The notes under the pieces: model-generated
Seen by the model: the letters and a program-made list of their open reading frames with translations, nothing else
The model's database searches: none
What the model was told of the DNA's origin: nothing
DNA from: Glycomyces luteolus
GTDB taxonomy: Bacteria; Actinomycetota; Actinomycetes; Mycobacteriales; Micromonosporaceae
Reading direction: 5' to 3'
DNA length: 64,000 nucleotides
NCBI RefSeq assembly: GCF_027622875.1
Contig: NZ_JAPZVP010000003.1
Location: forward strand, 192,627 to 256,626
Made by a program: the position numbers and the translations under genes
Shown: positions 59,261-64,000 of the stretch, one piece after another
How the letters are laid out: each line of letters opens with the position of its first letter
Position numbering within the stretch: the first letter of the stretch is position 1

Positions 59261-59287
59261 TGTCATGGAAATCGAGGCTGTCCCGTT
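59261..59287 (+). promoter_or_regulatory. Candidate ECF41-type promoter
   Basis: TGTCATG (59261-59267), 16 bp, then CGTT (59284-59287) resembles the ECF41 target pattern TGTCACA-N16-CGTC as I recall it (5 of 7 and 3 of 4). It lies 37 bp before the oxidoreductase-sigJ operon and would give autoregulation. Confidence 0.4.
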
Positions 59288-59323
59288 CAAAGGGCGTCAA
59301 TCGAACCAGACAGGAGCGAGACC

Positions 59324-60511
59324 ATGCAGCACCGCATCATCGTCCTCGGCGCGGGGTACGCCGGCACCTTCGCCGCCGGCTACCTCGCCCGCCACCTCCA
59401 CACCGACGACGTCACGGTCACCGCCGTCAACGCCGAACCCGACTTCGTCGAGCGCTTCCGCCTCCACCAGGTCGCGGCCGGGCAGCAGCTCAAGCACCGG
59501 CCGTTCGCGACGATCTTCGCGGACACCGGTGTCCACTTCAGGCAGGCGCGCGTCACCGCCGTCGACGCCGACCAGAAGACCGTCACGGTCTCCGGCGCGG
59601 ACGACCTCGAACTCCTCGAATACGACACCCTCGTCTACTCCCTCGGCAGCACCGCCGCCGACCACGGCGTCCCGGGCGTGGGCGAGCACGCCCACCACAT
59701 CACCAGCCGACCCGCGGCCCTGCGCTTGCGCGACCGGCTCGACACCATGGGCCAAGACGGCACCGCGCTCGTCGTCGGCGGCAACCTCACCGCGATCGAG
59801 GGCGCCGCCGAGATCGCCGAATCCCACCCGGAGCTCAAGGTCGTACTCACCACCAGCGGTGCGCTCGGAGGCTGGCTCGCCCCGAAGTCCCAGCAGCACC
59901 TCATGAGGGTCTTCGACCGGCTCGGCATCGAAGTCCACGAGCAGACCCGGATCGACCGCGTCGAAGCGGACGGCGTGATCGCCGCCGACGGCACGCGCTA
60001 CGCCGCAGACGCGACCGTGTGGGCCGCGGGCTTCGCCGTCCACCCGATCGCCGCCGCCAGCGGCCTCGCGGTCGAGGCCAACGACCAGATCACCGTGGAC
60101 CGCCAGATGCGCTCGGTCTCCCACCCGGAGGTCTACGCCGCGGGCGACGCCGCGTTCATCATCGGCGAGAACGGGCAGCCGCTGCCGATGTCGTGCGCCT
60201 CGGCCGGATTCACGAGCCAGCAGGCCACCGCCGCGATCATCGGCGACCTCACCGGCCGCGAGGTCAAGCACAAGGGACTCCCCTATGTGGGCAACCACAT
60301 CAGTCTGGGACGCCGGGACGGCATCCTCCAGGTCGTCGACGGCGACGTGCGGTCGCGGTACGCCGTGACCGGCCGCGCGGCAGCGCGCATCAAGGAGTCC
60401 ATTCTCAAGGGTGCCACCTGGGGCGTCGCGAACCCGACCGCGAAACTCCCGGTCCGCAGCCACCGCACGACGACTTCCGCGGCGCGCGCCGCCGAGGCGG
60501 TGCCGGCCTAG
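59324..60511 (+). CDS. NAD(P)/FAD-dependent oxidoreductase (NDH-2/AIF-like)
   Basis: This 395-aa flavoprotein has RIIVLGAGYAGTFAAGYLAR (FAD), ALVVGGNLTAIEGAAEIAES near residue 150 (NAD(P)H; GGNLTA departs from GxGxxG at the second Gly) and SVSHPEVYAAGDAAFIIGEN (FAD). It resembles the first window copy at 5792 throughout. ATG 59324 follows CAGGAGCGAG. The sigJ-like gene starts 10 nt after its stop, so they form one operon, in the opposite gene order to the pair at 4900-6916. Confidence 0.9.
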   Translation: MQHRIIVLGAGYAGTFAAGYLARHLHTDDVTVTAVNAEPDFVERFRLHQVAAGQQLKHRPFATIFADTGVHFRQARVTAVDADQKTVTVSGADDLELLEYDTLVYSLGSTAADHGVPGVGEHAHHITSRPAALRLRDRLDTMGQDGTALVVGGNLTAIEGAAEIAESHPELKVVLTTSGALGGWLAPKSQQHLMRVFDRLGIEVHEQTRIDRVEADGVIAADGTRYAADATVWAAGFAVHPIAAASGLAVEANDQITVDRQMRSVSHPEVYAAGDAAFIIGENGQPLPMSCASAGFTSQQATAAIIGDLTGREVKHKGLPYVGNHISLGRRDGILQVVDGDVRSRYAVTGRAAARIKESILKGATWGVANPTAKLPVRSHRTTTSAARAAEAVPA

Positions 60512-60521
60512 AGTGGCGTTC

Positions 60522-61457
60522 ATGGACATCGCCACCGTGCAACGCTTCGAGGCCGGCCGGCCCCGGCTGGCCTCGCTGGCGTACCGCCTGCTCGGCTCGG
60601 CCGCCGACGCCGAGGACGTCGTGCAGGACGCGTTCCTGCGCTGGCAGGCCGCCGACCGCGAGCGGATCGAGGTGCCCGAGGCGTGGTTGACCAAAGTGGT
60701 CACCAACCTCGCGCTCGACCGGCTGCGGTCGGCGCAGGCGCGGCGCGAGCGCGCGGTCGGCACGTGGCTGCCCGAACCGCTGCTCGAGGGCGACCCGATG
60801 CTCGGCCCGGCCGAGACCGCCGAGCAGCGCGAATCGGTGTCCTTGGCGGTGCTCATGCTCTTGGAGCGGCTCCCGCCGATCGAACGGGCCGTCTACGTCC
60901 TGCGCGAGGCGTTCGCCTACAGCCACAAAGCGATCGCGGAGATCCTCGACATCTCCGTTGCGGCGAGCCAGCAGCACGCGCTCCGCGCCCGGCGGCACGT
61001 CGCCGCCGGACACCGCACCGACGAGGTCGACCGCGATGCCGCGCGCCGCATCGTCGAGGCCTTTGTGGACGCCGCCGCGTCGGGCCGCACGGAACGCCTG
61101 GTGGCCTTGCTGACCGATGACGCCATCGGCGTGTCGGACGGCGCCGGACTCATGGGCAAGACCTGGTTTGAATCCGTACCCGCCCGCATCGCTGCGACCT
61201 TCCGGGCGGCGTTCAAACCTACGCAGGCGAAGCGCGACCTCGCGGGGGGCTCCCCTTCGATCCACGCCGGGATCGTCAACGGGACCCCCGCCATGATCGC
61301 CGTCATCGGCGACCGCGTGGCGGGCGTCGTCGTGCTCGATCCCCGCGGCGACAAGATCGCCGCCCTTCGCGGCATCGCCGACAGGGGCCGGCTGGCCCGA
61401 GTGAGCGAGCAGTGGCGCCGCGGCGAACACGACGCCCCGCTCATCGAATGCTGGTGA
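60522..61457 (+). CDS. sigJ: ECF41-type RNA polymerase sigma factor (SigJ-like)
   Basis: This 311-aa ECF sigma factor has sigma2 (RLASLAYRLLGSAADAEDVV, QDAFLRW), linker WLPEP, sigma4 (LPPIERAVYVLREAFAYSHK) and a C-terminal SnoaL-like domain. It has DGAG in place of DGGG and lacks the NPxKL ending of the 4900 paralog, so autoregulation may differ. TAGAGT (60509-60514) overlaps the oxidoreductase stop and lies seven bases before ATG 60522, so a second, leaderless promoter is possible. Confidence 0.9.
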   Translation: MDIATVQRFEAGRPRLASLAYRLLGSAADAEDVVQDAFLRWQAADRERIEVPEAWLTKVVTNLALDRLRSAQARRERAVGTWLPEPLLEGDPMLGPAETAEQRESVSLAVLMLLERLPPIERAVYVLREAFAYSHKAIAEILDISVAASQQHALRARRHVAAGHRTDEVDRDAARRIVEAFVDAAASGRTERLVALLTDDAIGVSDGAGLMGKTWFESVPARIAATFRAAFKPTQAKRDLAGGSPSIHAGIVNGTPAMIAVIGDRVAGVVVLDPRGDKIAALRGIADRGRLARVSEQWRRGEHDAPLIECW

Positions 61458-61528
61458 GCCCGACCGGGACCGGTCCCGAACCTCGCGACTTACGATCCCT
61501 CAGAACGGACTTCTGAAGGCGAGGCGGC

Positions 61529-62191
61529 ATGCTGTGGATCTGGGTCGCGGCGCAGGTCGCCGCAGTGGCCGCCATCGTCGCAGTGTCCGTGCACCGCAGG
61601 CGCCGCACGAGCGGACTGCCGCGACGCCCCCGCCCCGAGCCGCTCGGCCCCGAAGACGCCCGGGTGACCTTTCCGCGGGACGGCGAGACCCGCGAACTCC
61701 GCGCGCTTCACAAGGCCGGCGGCTACTACCTCATCGTGGACTTCCCGGACCGGGCGACCGCACTGCGGTACCTGCGCGGGTGCGAAGTGCGCCGAGAGCT
61801 CGTGTACGTCATCGCCGAGAACCCGGAGGGCAATCTCGGCAAGGACCTCATCATGATCTTCGAGGAGACCGACGGGTCCTTCGTCGAACTCGCCGAACGC
61901 AGCGACGGGTCCCGGTCGACGATGCGGGACTGCGGCCGGTGCGGGTACCAGGTGCTGCCGGTCCACGCCCGCACCGCGGGGATCGCGGAGGTCTCCTACG
62001 GCAGCAGCGTGCGGCGGTACTACGCACTCGACGGCCTTCAAATGGGAGGCCACGGGTTCCGGTGCGGCTCTTGCAAGACCTTGACCTGCGCCTGGTGCCT
62101 CCTCGCGAGCGGTCCGACGAAGCTCGCGGACAGTTCGCTCGTGCTGCGATGCCTGCACTGCCGATCCGAGCTCGAAGCGGATCCCTTCTAG
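61529..62191 (+). CDS. Membrane-anchored protein with multiple CxxC motifs, 220 aa
   Basis: One N-terminal membrane helix (WIWVAAQVAAVAAIVAVSVH) precedes a basic stretch and a soluble domain. Four cysteine pairs occur: CGRCGY (near residue 135), FRCGSC, CAWC and LRCLHC, suggesting two zinc sites. The middle part (VTFPRDGETRELRALHKAGG) is beta-rich. It starts at ATG 61529 behind GAAGGCGAGG. No family is recognised and no neighbour is clearly co-transcribed. Confidence 0.7.
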   Translation: MLWIWVAAQVAAVAAIVAVSVHRRRRTSGLPRRPRPEPLGPEDARVTFPRDGETRELRALHKAGGYYLIVDFPDRATALRYLRGCEVRRELVYVIAENPEGNLGKDLIMIFEETDGSFVELAERSDGSRSTMRDCGRCGYQVLPVHARTAGIAEVSYGSSVRRYYALDGLQMGGHGFRCGSCKTLTCAWCLLASGPTKLADSSLVLRCLHCRSELEADPF

Positions 62192-62333
62192 ACGATCGGT
62201 CCCGGGTTCGACGCCTCCCCGACCGGCCTCCCGGTGACCTTGCCGCCGGGAACGCCCGCCTGTCAGCCCTCCCTCCCAGCAGGACAGCGGCACGAACAGG
62301 GCGGCGACAGCACGCGCGGCGAACCTATTCGAC

Positions 62334-63143
62334 ATGAGCGACAAGCCCACGCCCACCGCCACTGCGGAAGCCCCCGAAACCAACGGATTCGTCGCGAAGC
62401 TCCTCGCCGACCGCCACTCGATCCCCCTGTCCATCGCCCTCCACCTCGCCCCCGGCGCGCTGATCGTCGCCGTCTACGCACTCGCCGCCGCACCGCTCAC
62501 TCGAGCGATGGGCGTCCCGATCTTCGCGGCCTGGGCGATCGCCCTCGCAGTCGTGCTCTTCCCGCTCATGTTCGGCCTCATGTGGCTCGGCAAGCAGCGC
62601 ACCGGCGGCTACAACCTGCGCAGCGTGCTCGGCTACATGGGGAAGCCGTACCCCCGAGGCAGGATCACCTGGATCGGCATCGGCTTCATGCTGTACATGA
62701 CCGTCGTCTCGCAAGCGCTGCTGCCGCTGGACGGCATCGTCTACGACACCTTCTTCACCTGGGTCCAGTTCGAGGGCTCCGGCAGCGCTGCCACCACCTA
62801 TCTGGACGGCTACTCCAAGTCCACGGTCCTCGTCACGATCGCGATCTGCGGCCCCTTCACCGGGTTCATCCTGCCGCTCATCGAGGAGTACTACTTCCGC
62901 GGCCTGCTCCTGCCCCGCCTCCCGCAGCTCGGCCGCTGGGCCCCGCTGTTCAACACGACCCTGTTCTCGGTCTACCACTTCTGGGCGCCCTGGACGGTCC
63001 TGTCGAAGCTCGTGTTCCTGCTCCCGGGCGTCTGGTTCGTCTGGGACAAGCGGGACATCCGCGCCTCGATCTGGATGCACCCCGGCTCGGCCCTCCTCGC
63101 CACGGTCGTCGGCATCACCGCTTACTCCCTCGGCCTCATGTAG
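62334..63143 (+). CDS. CPBP family intramembrane metalloprotease
   Basis: This 269-aa polytopic membrane protein has seven or eight helices and the Abi/CPBP motif 1 IEEYYFRGLLLPRLPQLGRW (Glu-Glu and Arg, near residue 185). Motif 2 is FSVYHFWAPW with the metal-binding His; the last helix contains PGSALLATV. These proteases process prenylated or other membrane proteins; in bacteria they are linked to bacteriocin immunity and stress. The start ATG 62334 has no ribosome site. A terminator follows. Confidence 0.88.
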   Translation: MSDKPTPTATAEAPETNGFVAKLLADRHSIPLSIALHLAPGALIVAVYALAAAPLTRAMGVPIFAAWAIALAVVLFPLMFGLMWLGKQRTGGYNLRSVLGYMGKPYPRGRITWIGIGFMLYMTVVSQALLPLDGIVYDTFFTWVQFEGSGSAATTYLDGYSKSTVLVTIAICGPFTGFILPLIEEYYFRGLLLPRLPQLGRWAPLFNTTLFSVYHFWAPWTVLSKLVFLLPGVWFVWDKRDIRASIWMHPGSALLATVVGITAYSLGLM

Positions 63144-63157
63144 TCCCGCACGGACTC

Positions 63158-63189
63158 GGGAAGGGCCCCTCGCAGTGCGGGGCCTTCCC
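63158..63189. terminator. Bidirectional terminator
   Basis: GGGAAGGGCCCC (63158-63169) pairs with GGGGCCTTCCC (63179-63189) with one bulged G. It lies between convergent genes ending at 63143 and 63202. Confidence 0.65.
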
Positions 63190-63201
63190 GCGTCCACCCG
63201 C

Positions 63202-63885
63202 TCAGTAACCGACGGTGAAGCGGCGCTTGACATGCCGCGCGGTCTCGGCCTCGTCGACGGCCGCCATGGCCAGGTCTTCAAGACTGATGTCGCTCGTGCC
63301 GTCGGCGCGGACCAGCAGCTGGTCGCCGCCGATCCGGAACAGGCCGGTCCGCTCGCCGGACTCGATGCGCCCCGCGGACGGGCTGATGTAGGTCCAGTTC
63401 CGGTTCGACGTGCGGTACAGGTTCAGCGCCTCGGCACCGGCCCTGACGGGAATGACGTACTCGACGGGCACGCCGAGCGCTTCGGGCAGGCCCTCGGCGA
63501 AGCCCTCCGTGTCGACCACGGTCAGCCCCGGCCGCACTTCGAGGCTCCCGGCCCCGCCCATGACGATGAGCCTGATATCAGGGTGGGAGGCGAGCGCTTC
63601 GATCATCGCCCTTGCGGCCCTGGGGAACACGTCGGCGTTCGCGATGGTCTCCGCGACGCCGCGACCGGCGTTGATCGCGCTCACGACCACATCGAGCCCG
63701 CCGATGCTCGCGGCGATGCTCGCCGGGTCGAGCGCATCCGCGACCTGCCAGGCCACTCCGTCCGCAACCGGGCCGAACCGGTCCGGGTCGCGGGTGAACG
63801 CGGTGACCTCGTGGCCGCGTTCGACTGCTTCGGCGACGATCTGACCGCCGATGGCGCCGGTGGCGCCGAAGACTCCGATCCGCAT
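63202..63885 (-). CDS. NAD(P)H-binding (atypical SDR) protein
   Basis: This 227-aa Rossmann-fold protein has MRIGVFGATGAIGGQIVAEA, VVVSAINAGRGVAETIANAD, LIVMGGAGSLEVRPG and WTYISPSAGRIESGERTGLF. It belongs to the BVR-B/NmrA-like group (NAD(P)H-dependent, flavin or quinone reductase-type), without YxxxK. The start ATG 63885 follows GGAGG. It diverges from a partly visible gene at 63981, probably its regulator. Confidence 0.88.
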   Translation of the reverse strand: MRIGVFGATGAIGGQIVAEAVERGHEVTAFTRDPDRFGPVADGVAWQVADALDPASIAASIGGLDVVVSAINAGRGVAETIANADVFPRAARAMIEALASHPDIRLIVMGGAGSLEVRPGLTVVDTEGFAEGLPEALGVPVEYVIPVRAGAEALNLYRTSNRNWTYISPSAGRIESGERTGLFRIGGDQLLVRADGTSDISLEDLAMAAVDEAETARHVKRRFTVGY

Positions 63886-63980
63886 GGCGGACCTCCGTTC
63901 TCGATGCAACGGCACTCAAATATTGAACGCCGTGTAGTTTTCATACGGAGCATAGTTTCTGCATGGGGTAGACTGTCAAG

Positions 63981-64000
63981 GTGACGAACACGACTCCCAC
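63981..64000 (+). CDS. Start of a gene cut by the window edge
   Basis: GTG 63981 lies six bases after TAGACT (63969-63974), a likely leaderless start, and reads VTNTTP before the window ends. The repeated TAGTTT (63935 and 63953) in the divergent region hints at regulator sites. It is probably a transcription factor, but nothing more can be said. Confidence 0.3.

Overview
The window is very GC-rich DNA with dense coding on both strands, actinobacterial gene families (DUF574-type methyltransferase, ECF41/SigJ sigma factors, ESX-type EccC/EccD, CBM2 and GH74 enzymes) and a TAnnnT -10 hexamer repeatedly placed 6-7 nt before start codons. This points to a filamentous, plant-polymer-degrading actinomycete. 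Glycomycetaceae is my guess for the family, but nothing here proves it. I see no rRNA, tRNA, CRISPR array, prophage or insertion sequence.

Layout. 1-9170: housekeeping and unknown genes, an adenosine-deaminase-like enzyme, and a first SigJ/FAD-oxidoreductase pair whose oxidoreductase is entirely overlapped by the run-on reading frame of an erythromycin-esterase-like gene. 9171-13751: divergent GH3 glucosidase and secreted GH74 xyloglucanase. 13973-17532: GOLPH3-like protein, APC permease, GNAT, small membrane and zinc-ribbon proteins. 17567-22884: a regulator-rich stretch with a frameshifted MarR gene, a GNAT remnant, a MarR/glyoxalase operon with a perfect operator, an oxidoreductase with twin operators, an MFS pump and ArsR and MarR regulators. 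23083-31015: secreted GH5 glucanase, methyltransferase, phosphatase-fold protein, a large permease-like membrane protein, a 12-copy heptamer repeat before a LysE exporter, and a secreted CE1 esterase with a CBM2. 31077-41174: many small hydrolase/regulator and efflux/regulator pairs with visible operators.

41340-52451 is the most unusual part. It is a compact type VII secretion locus (EccC, EccD, a one-helix membrane protein and two Esx-like proteins) without EccB, EccE or mycosin. Divergently placed are a small Esx-like protein, an 846-residue putative substrate and two paralogous membrane-anchored lectin-like proteins. 52625-56199 is an ABC exporter operon with its own two-component system and an upstream palindrome. 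56196-64000 holds a cupin, a nitrilase-fold enzyme, an HxlR/NmrA pair, a truncated fructosamine-kinase-like gene, a second FAD-oxidoreductase/SigJ pair in reversed gene order, and a CPBP protease.

Working together: the GH3, GH5, GH74 and CE1-CBM2 genes suggest xyloglucan/cellulose use. GH3 and CE1 carry matching CebR-like boxes over their promoters. Most other units are local regulator-target pairs. Several genes (esterase, MarR, GNAT, fructosamine kinase) show decay, as expected in the accessory part of a large linear-type actinomycete genome (inference).
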